Shown here in pieces: positions 1 to 8,290 of a DNA stretch of 37,093 nt. Origin of the DNA: JBDUCV01 sp040003255. Its GTDB lineage: Bacteria > Actinomycetota > Actinomycetes > Mycobacteriales > Jatrophihabitantaceae. Both the position numbers and the translations under genes were made by a program. Below the pieces are notes generated by a model. It had not been told where the DNA came from. It saw nothing but the letters and a program-made list of their open reading frames with translations, and did not search any database. Each line of letters begins with the position of its first letter. Position 1 is the first letter of the stretch. The DNA is taken from contig JBDUCV010000014.1 of the NCBI GenBank assembly GCA_040003255.1, positions 1-37,093 of the forward strand, in the 5' to 3' direction.

Positions 1-2
1 TC

Positions 3-1151
3 ATCGCCGAGGCGATGGACAAGGTCGGCAAGGAAGGCGTCATCACCGTCGAAGAGAGCAACACCTTCGGCCTCGAGCTCGAGCTCACCGAGGGCATGCG
101 CTTCGACAAGGGCCACATCAGCCCTTACTTCGTCACCGACACGGAGCGGATGGAGGCCGTCCTCGACGACCCCTACATCCTCATCGTCGAGTCAAAGATC
201 AGCTCGGTAAAGGACCTGTTGCCGCTGCTCGAGAAGGTCATGCAGACCGGCAAGCCGCTGGCGATCATCTCCGAGGACGTCGAGGGCGAGGCGCTGGCCA
301 CCCTGGTCGTCAACAAGATTCGCGGCACTTTCAAGTCGGTCGCCGTCAAGGCGCCTGGCTTCGGTGACCGCCGTAAGGCCATGCTTGCCGACATCGCCAT
401 CCTGACCGGTGGCGAGGTGATCAGCGAGACGGTCGGCCTCAAGCTCGAGAATGCCGGACTGGAGCTACTCGGCCGGGCCCGCAAGGTCGTCGTCACCAAG
501 GACGAGACGACGATCGTCGAGGGTGCTGGCGAAGCCGATCAGATCCAGGGTCGGGTCAACCAGATCCGCGCCGAGATCGAGAAGAGCGACTCCGACTACG
601 ACCGGGAGAAGCTGCAGGAGCGCCTGGCCAAGTTGGCCGGCGGTGTTGCGGTGATCAAGGTCGGCGCGGCCACCGAGGTCGAGCTGAAGGAGCGCAAGCA
701 CCGCATCGAGGATGCTGTGCGCAACGCGAAGGCAGCCGTCGAGGAAGGCCTGTTGGCAGGTGGTGGTGTCGCTCTCGCGAACGCCACACTCACCGCGTTC
801 GACAAGCTCGACCTGACCGGCGACGAGGCCACTGGTGCCAACATCGTTAAGGTCGCGCTGATGGCTCCGCTCAAGCAGATCGCCATCAACGCCGGCCACG
901 AGGGCGGCGTCGTGGCAGAGAAGGTGCTCGGCCTCGCTCCTGGTCACGGCCTGAACGCTGCGACCGGTGAGTACGTCGACATGTTCGCCGAGGGGATCGT
1001 CGAGCCGACGAAGGTGACGCGTTCGGCGCTGCAAAACGCCGCGTCGATCGCCGCGCTGTTCCTGACCACCGAGGCAGTGGTTGCCGACAAGCCGGAGAAG
1101 GCCAGTGCGCCGGCCGGCGGCGGCATGCCCGGCGGCGACATGGACTTCTGA
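3..1151 (+). CDS. groEL: Chaperonin GroEL, 3' part
   Basis: This is the C-terminal 382 residues of the 60-kDa chaperonin, which folds proteins in the cytoplasm with GroES in an ATP-driven double ring. The frame is open from the window edge, so the start lies outside. The visible part covers most of the apical domain, the second intermediate segment and the second half of the equatorial domain, including the conserved stretch LLAGGGVAL. The tail ends in GGGMPGGDMDF, the Gly/Met-rich tail of canonical GroEL. Actinobacterial GroEL1 paralogs usually have a His-rich tail, so this copy is GroEL2-like. A strong hairpin follows the stop. Family assignment is certain. Confidence 0.97.
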   Translation: MAEAMDKVGKEGVITVEESNTFGLELELTEGMRFDKGHISPYFVTDTERMEAVLDDPYILIVESKISSVKDLLPLLEKVMQTGKPLAIISEDVEGEALATLVVNKIRGTFKSVAVKAPGFGDRRKAMLADIAILTGGEVISETVGLKLENAGLELLGRARKVVVTKDETTIVEGAGEADQIQGRVNQIRAEIEKSDSDYDREKLQERLAKLAGGVAVIKVGAATEVELKERKHRIEDAVRNAKAAVEEGLLAGGGVALANATLTAFDKLDLTGDEATGANIVKVALMAPLKQIAINAGHEGGVVAEKVLGLAPGHGLNAATGEYVDMFAEGIVEPTKVTRSALQNAASIAALFLTTEAVVADKPEKASAPAGGGMPGGDMDF

Positions 1152-1188
1152 TCACCTGCGATCAGGAGGAGCACGACAGCTAGCGCCC

Positions 1189-1220
1189 GATGGGGCGGCT
1201 CCGTTCGGGGCCGCCCCATC
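1189..1220 (+). terminator. Hairpin terminator after groEL
   Basis: An 11-bp perfect stem (GATGGGGCGGC with GCCGCCCCATC) encloses a 10-nt loop that can itself pair CCG with CGG. It starts 37 nt after the groEL stop. There is no T-run after it, as is common for actinobacterial hairpin terminators. It also lies in the path of the convergent antiporter gene, so it could act on both strands. Confidence 0.6.
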
Positions 1221-1292
1221 GTCATGCCTGGGCATTACCGGGCGGCCGCCGCGCTATTCGGCGCGCTGTTCGCTTGGGTGACCTAGCCACGT

Positions 1293-3164
1293 TCAGCCGA
1301 GCAGCTCGTCGACGTAACACCACCGCCAAGCCTCGCCCGGCTCGACGCTACGCATAACCGGATGGTCGGTGTCGTGGAAATGGGCCGTGGCGTGCTTGCG
1401 CTCGGAAGAGTCGCAACAGCCGACCTGCCCGCAGGTGAGACACAGCCGCAGATGCACCCATGACGTCCCCTCGCGCAGGCACTCCTGGCACTGGCCGGGC
1501 GTTTGCGGAGCTATGACACGTGGTGCCTTGTCAAGGTGGTCGCAGTCCTCGGCCAACCCCTCCGGCGTGGTGAGCTCGTCGCCCGGCCGCGGCTCGGCGT
1601 CCTCGATCCGGTCGAGCATCGATTCCTCGAGGTCGACCGCGGCGAGTGCCCCGCGCAGTACCTCGTCGTCCACCGTCCCGGCGTCCCGGGCCCTGAGAAT
1701 CTCCTCGCGTTCGGCGTCGAGCATCTCGATCCGCAGCCGCCGGTAGACCGCCGATGGCGGTTCGAGCTCGCGCTGCGATCTGCCGAGCCGTTCCCAGGCG
1801 ATATTGCTGCGCCGTCCGGCCCGGTCACGGAGTTGGTCGATGACCGGCTCCGGGTCCTCGCTCGTCCGCACCTCGTCCAAGCGGGCCAGGCCGGCCAACG
1901 ACGCGTTATGCAGCAGCGACGCGGCCTGCAACGCGTCCTCGGCGGCGTCAGGACCGCGTAGGTCCAAGGTGCGGACGAGGCGGGGCAGGGTCAGGCCGTG
2001 GATCAGTAACGTGCCGGCCACCACGGTGAATGCGATCAGCTGTAGCAACGGCTTGCCGGGGGTCTGCTCGGGCAGCAGCAGCGCGGCCGCAAGCGTCACC
2101 ACACCGCGCATGCCCGCCCACGAGACGACCGCGCTGATGTGCCAGCTCCACGCCTTCTCGCGCATCTTCCGGGTGCCGAGCAGGAACACCAGGTGTACGC
2201 CGGCCATCCACAGGACACGAACCCCGATCACCGCCACCAGGACCGCCGCGCACGACAGGGCTGCCAGCCGGGACGACGTTCCGGCTTCCCGAACGCCGTC
2301 GAGCATCGAGCGCAGCTGCAGTCCGATCAGGATGAACACCACGTTCTCGAGCAGGAACTGCACCGTGCTCCAGTTGGTGTTCTCGGCCAGCCTGGAGGCG
2401 GCCGTCTGAAGCCGGTGCGCTTTGTGCCCCAGCACCAAGCCGGTGACCACCACCGCGAGCACCCCCGAGGCGTGGATCGCTTGTGCGGGCAGGAAGGCGA
2501 CGTAGGGCGCCACGAACGAGAGCGTGGTGTCGAGGACCGGGTCGGTGAGCCGCTTTCGGATCTTCGCGAGCAGGAACGCGGCCAGCAGACCCGTGAGCAA
2601 CCCGCCCGCCGCTGCGAGCAGGAAATCGCCGGCGACCTGCTGCACGGTTACCACACTCGTTATTGCGGCGATCGCCGTGTTGAGGGCAACCAACGCCGTC
2701 GCGTCGTTGAGCAGGCTCTCGCCCTCGAGAATCGTCACGAGCCGCCGTGGCATGGCCGCCCGGCGGGCAATGGTGGTCGCCGCCACCGCGTCCGGCGGCG
2801 CCACGACGGCGCCCAAGGCGAAGCCCGCGGCGAGTGTCGCCGCCGGCACCACCAACCAGGTGACTAGGCCGACGACGAGCGTCGTGAACGCGACCAGACC
2901 GACGGAGAGCAGCAGGATGGCCTGCCGGTTGGCACGGACGTCGACCAGCGACGTCCGTATCGCGGCGGCGTAGAGCAGCGGCGGCAGCAATCCGATGAGG
3001 ATCAGCTGGGGGTCGATGCGCACCTCGGGGACCCCGGGCGTGTACGAGGCGATGACACCCGCGCCGATGAGCAGCAGCGGCGGCGACCAGCCGAACCGGC
3101 GCGCGGCTCCGGCGACGACCGCCACCGTGACGACCAGCGCGACGATGCCGAGCGCCGGGTTCAC
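1293..3164 (-). CDS. CPA1-type Na+/H+ antiporter with C-terminal UBP zinc finger
   Basis: The 623-residue protein starts at a GTG. Its first ~400 residues form about 12 hydrophobic segments of a monovalent cation/proton antiporter of the CPA1 (NhaP/NHE-like) family. These include the conserved membrane stretch with VAPPDAVAA and LEGESLLNDATA, whose acidic residues are where this family exchanges cations for protons. A charged cytoplasmic segment (~430-540) follows. The last ~80 residues hold a Cys/His-rich UBP-type zinc finger: CDHLD, CQECL, CLTCGQVGCCDS, then HATAHFHDTDHPV. This finger binds ubiquitin C-termini in eukaryotes; its bacterial role is unknown. The gene converges on groEL and stands alone. 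Ion specificity cannot be read from sequence. Confidence 0.9.
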   Translation of the reverse strand: MNPALGIVALVVTVAVVAGAARRFGWSPPLLLIGAGVIASYTPGVPEVRIDPQLILIGLLPPLLYAAAIRTSLVDVRANRQAILLLSVGLVAFTTLVVGLVTWLVVPAATLAAGFALGAVVAPPDAVAATTIARRAAMPRRLVTILEGESLLNDATALVALNTAIAAITSVVTVQQVAGDFLLAAAGGLLTGLLAAFLLAKIRKRLTDPVLDTTLSFVAPYVAFLPAQAIHASGVLAVVVTGLVLGHKAHRLQTAASRLAENTNWSTVQFLLENVVFILIGLQLRSMLDGVREAGTSSRLAALSCAAVLVAVIGVRVLWMAGVHLVFLLGTRKMREKAWSWHISAVVSWAGMRGVVTLAAALLLPEQTPGKPLLQLIAFTVVAGTLLIHGLTLPRLVRTLDLRGPDAAEDALQAASLLHNASLAGLARLDEVRTSEDPEPVIDQLRDRAGRRSNIAWERLGRSQRELEPPSAVYRRLRIEMLDAEREEILRARDAGTVDDEVLRGALAAVDLEESMLDRIEDAEPRPGDELTTPEGLAEDCDHLDKAPRVIAPQTPGQCQECLREGTSWVHLRLCLTCGQVGCCDSSERKHATAHFHDTDHPVMRSVEPGEAWRWCYVDELLG

Positions 3165-3197
3165 TGCACCATCATGCGGTGCGGCGCTCTGGCCGGG

Positions 3198-3734
3198 TCA
3201 GCCGCCGACGTCGTGGACGTGGTGAAGCAGGTCGTGCACGAAATAGCGGCCAAGCGAGTCAACGGTGAAGAGCGAGCCGTTGGACCGCACGCCGGTGCGC
3301 TGCCACTGGTCTTCGCGCACCTGGTGGAACACTCCGGCTGCCCGCTCGGCAGCGTTACCCAGATCGACGGCGACGACGGCCGGATCCTGGGCCCAGTAGC
3401 GACCCTCGATGGCGGCGGCGTCCTGATCCCAGTTCGGGAATCGCGGATCGTCCTGGCTCAACATCATCTCGACCCGTTCGGTAAATACCAGACAGACATC
3501 ACGGATGTGGCAGCCGTACTCGACCGGCGCCCACACGTCAGGGCTCGGCCGGGTGCTCGCATCGGGACGGGTCAACGCGTTTTGGAAGCGAGCCGCCGCA
3601 TCTCGCAGCAGCTCCGGGACATCTCGGCCGGTGACCGTCGCCGCGTCGAACCGGCACTCTGGGCACGGCTGGTCCAGCACCCAGGTCCAGTCCTTGTCGT
3701 CCGGTGCGGCGGGGGTCGGCTCGGCGGTCACCAC
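3198..3734 (-). CDS. DinB-like four-helix-bundle protein
   Basis: This 178-residue protein has features of the DinB/YfiT-like superfamily of metal-binding four-helix bundles. Histidines occur at the expected helix positions: GCHIRD in the middle and HDLLHHVHD at the C-terminus. The family includes thiol-dependent transferases and many proteins of unknown substrate. The N-terminal CPEC pair is typical of the actinobacterial subgroup. The start is the first of two adjacent GTG codons. The stop of the preceding GNAT fragment overlaps the second GTG, which suggests coupling. No membrane segment or signal is seen. The substrate is unknown. Confidence 0.8.
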   Translation of the reverse strand: MVTAEPTPAAPDDKDWTWVLDQPCPECRFDAATVTGRDVPELLRDAAARFQNALTRPDASTRPSPDVWAPVEYGCHIRDVCLVFTERVEMMLSQDDPRFPNWDQDAAAIEGRYWAQDPAVVAVDLGNAAERAAGVFHQVREDQWQRTGVRSNGSLFTVDSLGRYFVHDLLHHVHDVGG

Positions 3735-3904
3735 CTGACCGTAGCTGAGGCGTCCCGCAACGCGGCGCGTTCAGTCGGCGTCCGTACCGCCCGCGCGTCG
3801 GTGTCAGGGAACCGCCACACCACAGCCGGGTCGGTGTGGAAGCTTGCAGCGAGGAGCGCGCCGACGCTCGGCAGGTCAGCGTCGGTGACCTGCCGCAGCC
3901 GCAT
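3728..3904 (-). pseudogene. Truncated N-terminal fragment of a GNAT acetyltransferase
   Basis: A 58-codon frame begins MRLRQVTDADLPSVGALL and continues FHTDPAVVWRFPD. This is how the first ~40 residues of many GNAT N-acetyltransferases begin (strand 1, helix 1, then a DPvxxwlfPD-like segment). No acetyl-CoA-binding motif follows: the frame ends in an unrelated stretch whose TGA overlaps the start of the DinB-like gene. It lies 9 nt downstream of the XPB helicase stop. The likeliest reading is the stub of a GNAT gene cut by a deletion that joined it to the DinB gene. A translated leader peptide coupled to DinB is the alternative. Confidence 0.4.
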
Positions 3905-3913
3905 GGAGCGGAC

Positions 3914-5572
3914 CTACAGCGGGCGTAGCAGGTCGTCGGCGTCGACGATTGTGTAGGCGTAGCCCTGCTCGGCGAGGAACCGCTGCCGGTGCGCTGCGTA
4001 GTCGGAATCGAGGGTGTCGCGGGCGACCACGGTGTAGAAGTGCGCCTGTCGTCCGTCGTGCTTTGGCCGCAGCACGCGTCCGAGCCGCTGCGCCTCCTCC
4101 TGCCGGGAGCCGAACGTGCCGGAGATCTGCACGGCGACGGCTGCCTCGGGCAGATCGATGGAGAAGTTGGCGACCTTGCTGACGACCAGCACCCGCTGCT
4201 CGCCGCGGCGGAACTCGTCGTAGAGCCGCTCGCGTTCGCGGTTGGTGGTCGAGCCCTGGATGATCGGCACGCCGCCGAGTTCGGCGGCCACGTCGTCGAG
4301 CTGCTCGAGGTAGGCGCCGATGACGAGCACCTGCTCGTCGGGATGCCGATCGACGATCGTGCGGATCACCGGTAACTTCGTCCGGGCGGTCGCCGCGATC
4401 TTATAGCGGTCCTCGGGCTCGGCCGTCGCGTATGCCATCCGTTCGGCGTCGGTAAGGGTCATCCGCACCTCGGTGCAGTCCGCAGGCGCGATCCAGCCCT
4501 GGTTCTCGATGTCCTTCCAGGGCGCGTCATAACGTTTAGGACCGATGAGGGAGAAGACGTCGCCTTCGCGTTCGTCCTCGCGGATCAGCGTCGCGGTAAG
4601 TCCAAGTCGGCGGCGGGACTGCAGGTCGGCGGTCAACCGGAAGATCGGGGCGGGCAGCAGGTGCACCTCGTCGTAGATCACCAACCCCCAGTCTCGCGAA
4701 TCGAACAGCTCGAGATGGCGGTACTCGCCCTTGCGCCGAGTGGTCATCACTTGGTAGGTGGCGATAGTCACCGGCCGGATTTCCTTGCGCTCACCGGAAT
4801 ATTCGCCGATCTCGTCTTCGGTGAGTGATGTGCGGGCGAGCAGTTCCCGCTTCCACTGCCGCCCGGCCACGGTATTGGTGACCAGGATCAGGGTGGTGGC
4901 CTTTGCCTCGGCCATCGCCGCGGCGCCGACCAGCGTCTTGCCCGCCCCGCATGGCAGCACCACGACACCCGACCCACCCGCCCAGAACGACTCGACGGCC
5001 TGGCGCTGGTAGTCGCGCAGGTGCCAGCCGTCGGTGTTCAGCTCGATCGGGTGCGCCTCGCCGTCGACGTAGCCGGCAAGATCCTCGGCGGGCCAGCCGG
5101 CCTTCAGCAGCGCCTGCTTGAGTCGGCCGCGTTCGGACGGGTGCACCAGCACGCTGTCGTCGTCGATGCGTTCGCCGAGCATCGGGGCGATTTTCTTCTG
5201 CCGCAGAACTTCTTCCAGGACGGCACGGTCGAGGCTGACCAGCACCAAGCCGTGCGTCGGGTGCTTGACGAGTTGCAGCCGACCGTAACGGTCCATCGTG
5301 TCCGCGACGTCGACGAGCAACGCGTGCGGTACCGCGTAGCGACTGAACCGCACCAAGGCATCGACGACCTGTTCGGCGTCGTGCCCGGCGGCGCGCGCGT
5401 TCCACAGTCCAAGCGGCGTGAGCCGGTAGGTGTGCACGTGTTCGGGCGAGCGTTCCAGCTCGGCGAACGGGGCAATTGCCGCCCGGGCCTCGGGCGCCGA
5501 CGGGTGGTCGACTTCGAGCAGCAGGGTCTTGTCGGACTGGACGATGAGCGGGCCGTCGGTGGGGTGGGTCAC
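3914..5572 (-). CDS. xpb: XPB/Ssl2-type DNA helicase
   Basis: This 552-residue superfamily 2 helicase is the bacterial XPB, an ATP-dependent 3'-5' DNA helicase linked to repair. An N-terminal region (1-170) including a damage-recognition-like domain precedes helicase domain 1, with Walker A PCGAGKT (207-213) and DEVH box (301-304) followed by LTATLIRED. Helicase domain 2 carries the arginine-finger motif EEAQRLGRVLRP. It closely matches M. tuberculosis Rv0861c (about 542 aa) as remembered. The GTG start was chosen because GAGGAG lies 4 nt upstream and homology begins there; an open extension upstream shows no homology. The helicase-associated gene lies just upstream on the same strand and probably shares the operon. 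Confidence 0.96.
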   Translation of the reverse strand: MTHPTDGPLIVQSDKTLLLEVDHPSAPEARAAIAPFAELERSPEHVHTYRLTPLGLWNARAAGHDAEQVVDALVRFSRYAVPHALLVDVADTMDRYGRLQLVKHPTHGLVLVSLDRAVLEEVLRQKKIAPMLGERIDDDSVLVHPSERGRLKQALLKAGWPAEDLAGYVDGEAHPIELNTDGWHLRDYQRQAVESFWAGGSGVVVLPCGAGKTLVGAAAMAEAKATTLILVTNTVAGRQWKRELLARTSLTEDEIGEYSGERKEIRPVTIATYQVMTTRRKGEYRHLELFDSRDWGLVIYDEVHLLPAPIFRLTADLQSRRRLGLTATLIREDEREGDVFSLIGPKRYDAPWKDIENQGWIAPADCTEVRMTLTDAERMAYATAEPEDRYKIAATARTKLPVIRTIVDRHPDEQVLVIGAYLEQLDDVAAELGGVPIIQGSTTNRERERLYDEFRRGEQRVLVVSKVANFSIDLPEAAVAVQISGTFGSRQEEAQRLGRVLRPKHDGRQAHFYTVVARDTLDSDYAAHRQRFLAEQGYAYTIVDADDLLRPL

Positions 5573-5615
5573 GAAGCTCCTCGGTGAGCGGCATCGGGTG
5601 TGCGTTTCGGAACCG

Positions 5616-8012
5616 TCATCTCGACTCGGTGGCGGGATCAGCGGACGGCGGGCGGTGGTCGTCCTCCACGACGCTAACCGCGGTGATGTGGTGCAGCGCG
5701 AACGACTCGAGCCGACCACTCGCCTCGTCGTGGCCGCGCAGCGTGCCGCCGGCCATCGAGATGGGCGCAATGGTGTGCTGCGACGACGTCCCGTGGCTGT
5801 CGACGTAGCCCAGCCAGACCCGCTGATCGGCGCGGATCGCCTCGCGCAACAAGCCGAGCGTCGCCGCGGTGGTCACGCCGGGAATGCGCTGCCCGGTCGG
5901 CTGGACCCGCCGGCTGATCTCCGCGAGCTGATCACCGGAGCGGACCCGGCGAACCAGCTCGGCGATATGCCGTGGGGAGTCGAGCACCGAGCGACTGTGG
6001 GCGACGCGCGACAGCGGCCGGGACGGGGCCCGGGGCTGGTCGGCGTCCAGGCGCAACACCGCGCCGTCCGGGGACTCGGCGGACGGCGCGTAGCCCGCGT
6101 CGCGTAGCGCGTCCAGGATGCGGCTGACTGGGGCGGCGGAGATCACGACCGTCGGCGCGATCCGGCGCAGCGCCAGCCCGGCTAGATGGCTATCGGCGAG
6201 CACCCGGCGCAGCAGCGAGTCGTCGTCGCAGCGCAGGTATGCGGCGGCCGCACCGGTGCGCAGCAGCCCGTGCCGGCGGGCGACGTCTTCGATCAGATAA
6301 CTCAGCGCCTGCGGTACCGGCGTCGTCGACCGCTGCGCGAAGAACGCGGCCAGGTCAGTGCCACTTCGTCCGGTGTCTAACGCTCGCCGCACTGAAGCCT
6401 CGGTGATCCGATAGACGCTTGCCCCTCCGGAGGACTCCAGGTCGGCGCTGGCAGCCAGCTCCTCGGCCAACGCGGCGGTCGGCGGCCCCGGCACGACGAC
6501 GGTGAGGTCGGGCTGGACGAGGAAATGGTCGACCGGTTCCGGCAACGCGATCGTGAGCGCGTCCTCGGCCGCGGCCGACGACCCCGCCAACACGGCGCGT
6601 CCGTAGCTGGTGAGACCCCCGGCAGCGGTGACTCCGAGCAGATCGGCCTCGTCCAGGATCGCCTCGACGATCGGGCGCTGACCGATCGCGCGGCGCGGCG
6701 ACTGCCAACCGAGCCGGGCGAGCAGCTCGCCGCGCGCCGCGGGAGTCTGGCCGGGCGCGAGATCCCCAAGCATGCCGAGCACCTGTCGCCGCAGGGCGGG
6801 CAGGGTGCCGCGCTCGACGTCGGGGCCAAGCGCGGTGATCAGTCGGTCGCGCTCATCGCGATGACCCACCAAGCTCGGCTGGCGGGTCATCGCCAGCCAC
6901 GCCGACGCGAGCTCGGCCCACTGCTGCGGGCGTGTGCGCCGATGCCAGGTGTCGAACTCGGTGGTTGGCAAGATCACCGGCTCAAGCCCTGGGGTAGCGC
7001 CGAGCAACCCCGCGGCGCCCATGACCTCGACGAGTAGCGCGGCCGTCGGTTCGGCGACCTCGGCGGCGCGCGCGGCGCGGCGCAGCTCGCGCACTCCTGC
7101 CCCGCCCGAGCGCAGTACGGCGGGTGGTTGTCGGGTCCATAACCTGCCCACGGCGGCGACGAGCCGCAGCAGGTCGCGCGCCGCAGTCGTGCCGAGACGG
7201 TCCAGCTCGGCCGAGGTGCGTCCGACGGTGCGCACAAGTGGCGGTAGCTGCGCGATACCGAGCGGGGACGGGCCGCGAAGCGCCAGCCCTGCCTCTCGGG
7301 GCAATTCGACCGTCCGCGCGTCGATCGGGACGAGCAGACCACGGGCGATCAGCCGATGCACCGGGCTGGCGGTGCGGATTGGCTCGTCGGCAGTGAGCGG
7401 ATCGCGGATTTCGCCGAGCGGCGGCCCGTCCGCGAGCTGGTCGAGAACCGCACGTTCGGCCGGCGGCAGGGTCGCGATCAGCTCGGCCAGCCGATCCGGG
7501 TTGGTAAGCAGGGCCCCGACCGCCGGGTCCGACACCGCGCCGAGCAGTAGCCTGGCCGGCCGGCCGAGGCCAGCGGGGTACGGGCCGATCGCATCGGAAA
7601 CCGTCGCCACCAGGCGCAGCCGGTTATCCTCTCCCCACACCAGCCCAAGTTCACGCAGCTCCTCGACGGAGGCGAGCAGGTCCCCGACGGGCCGCCCGAG
7701 CAGATCTGCCGCGTCGGGTAGGGCCACCGGTTGCGAGGACTCGGCGAGCAGGACCAACCCCTCGAGTACTCGCAGATTGAACGCGTCCAACCTGTCGACG
7801 ACGCGGTGCACAGATGTCCGCACGCCGAGCCGGCTGGCGAGGGTGGCGAGATCCGCGGGTGCGGGCAGGCCGAGGTCGGGACGGCGCCGGAGCAGCCGCG
7901 CCAGCTGCTCATCGCTGCTGCGCCGCAGCCACTCCGTCAGCGACTTGACGGGTGGTAGCGGCTCGCGCGGGTCCGGACCGGCCACGATCGAGGGCGACCG
8001 AGCCGAGCTCAC
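5616..8012 (-). CDS. Helicase-associated protein with WYL-like C-terminus
   Basis: This ~798-residue protein corresponds to the conserved actinobacterial partner of XPB (Rv0862c in M. tuberculosis). It has an N-terminal winged-helix-like region starting near SLTEWLRRSSDEQLARLL. The middle contains an XPB/Ssl2-like C-terminal domain (around DHFLVQPDLTVVVPGPP), known from proteins annotated 'helicase-associated'. The last ~70 residues, from LREAIRADQRVWLGYVD to HHITAVSVV, resemble a WYL ligand-sensing domain. No Walker motifs are present, so it is not a helicase itself. The GTG at 8012 was chosen because it overlaps the stop of the upstream 69-residue gene as GTGA; a second GTG at 7985 is possible. 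It probably regulates or loads the adjacent XPB; this is inference from context. Confidence 0.88.
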   Translation of the reverse strand: MSSARSPSIVAGPDPREPLPPVKSLTEWLRRSSDEQLARLLRRRPDLGLPAPADLATLASRLGVRTSVHRVVDRLDAFNLRVLEGLVLLAESSQPVALPDAADLLGRPVGDLLASVEELRELGLVWGEDNRLRLVATVSDAIGPYPAGLGRPARLLLGAVSDPAVGALLTNPDRLAELIATLPPAERAVLDQLADGPPLGEIRDPLTADEPIRTASPVHRLIARGLLVPIDARTVELPREAGLALRGPSPLGIAQLPPLVRTVGRTSAELDRLGTTAARDLLRLVAAVGRLWTRQPPAVLRSGGAGVRELRRAARAAEVAEPTAALLVEVMGAAGLLGATPGLEPVILPTTEFDTWHRRTRPQQWAELASAWLAMTRQPSLVGHRDERDRLITALGPDVERGTLPALRRQVLGMLGDLAPGQTPAARGELLARLGWQSPRRAIGQRPIVEAILDEADLLGVTAAGGLTSYGRAVLAGSSAAAEDALTIALPEPVDHFLVQPDLTVVVPGPPTAALAEELAASADLESSGGASVYRITEASVRRALDTGRSGTDLAAFFAQRSTTPVPQALSYLIEDVARRHGLLRTGAAAAYLRCDDDSLLRRVLADSHLAGLALRRIAPTVVISAAPVSRILDALRDAGYAPSAESPDGAVLRLDADQPRAPSRPLSRVAHSRSVLDSPRHIAELVRRVRSGDQLAEISRRVQPTGQRIPGVTTAATLGLLREAIRADQRVWLGYVDSHGTSSQHTIAPISMAGGTLRGHDEASGRLESFALHHITAVSVVEDDHRPPSADPATESR

Positions 8013-8218
8013 GCGCCGGCTAGGTGCGGTCGGTCCGCCGGCCCCGGGTGGCGGTAGCTGATCCGGTTGAGGGGAAGTGGAAACTCGACGTCTTGCCCGA
8101 ACGGCGACAACGAGCCAGCCAGGCTGCTCGCAAGCTCCGACACATGCAGCTCCTCGACCGGCTCGCTCACCCGGCCGACACGATACGGCTCCGGAAGATT
8201 GGGCGATGTCTTCTTCAT
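8009..8218 (-). CDS. Small unrecognised protein coupled to helicase-associated gene
   Basis: This 69-residue frame starts at an ATG with AGAGG eight nt upstream and ends in a TGA that overlaps the GTG of the helicase-associated gene. That is a classic translational-coupling arrangement. The protein begins MKKTSPNLPEPYRVGRV and contains SEPVEELHVSELAS and a C-terminal stretch FPLPLNRISYRHPGP. It is hydrophilic, with no signal, membrane segment or Cys cluster. I do not recognise the family. A GTG three codons further upstream is an alternative start. Coupling and a good ribosome-binding site make it likely real; its role is unknown but probably tied to the XPB operon. Confidence 0.6.
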   Translation of the reverse strand: MKKTSPNLPEPYRVGRVSEPVEELHVSELASSLAGSLSPFGQDVEFPLPLNRISYRHPGPADRPHLAGA

Positions 8219-8277
8219 CGGAGGCACCTCTCACCTGGACATCAGCCGATAACAGCGACGGTCAAGTCTGCCACGCC

Positions 8278-8283
8278 TAGAGT
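8278..8283 (+). promoter_or_regulatory. Putative -10 element for leaderless MOSC transcript
   Basis: TAGAGT fits the actinobacterial TAnnnT -10 consensus and ends exactly 7 nt before the GTG at 8291, so the transcript would begin at or next to the start codon. No convincing -35 is visible and no Shine-Dalgarno precedes the GTG, which agrees with leaderless initiation. Confidence 0.35.
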
Positions 8284-8290
8284 CGGCCGG

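Noticed and set aside
6934..8061. 375-codon frame opposite the helicase-associated gene
   Set aside because: It is Ser/Arg/Pro-rich low-complexity sequence typical of high-GC shadow frames.
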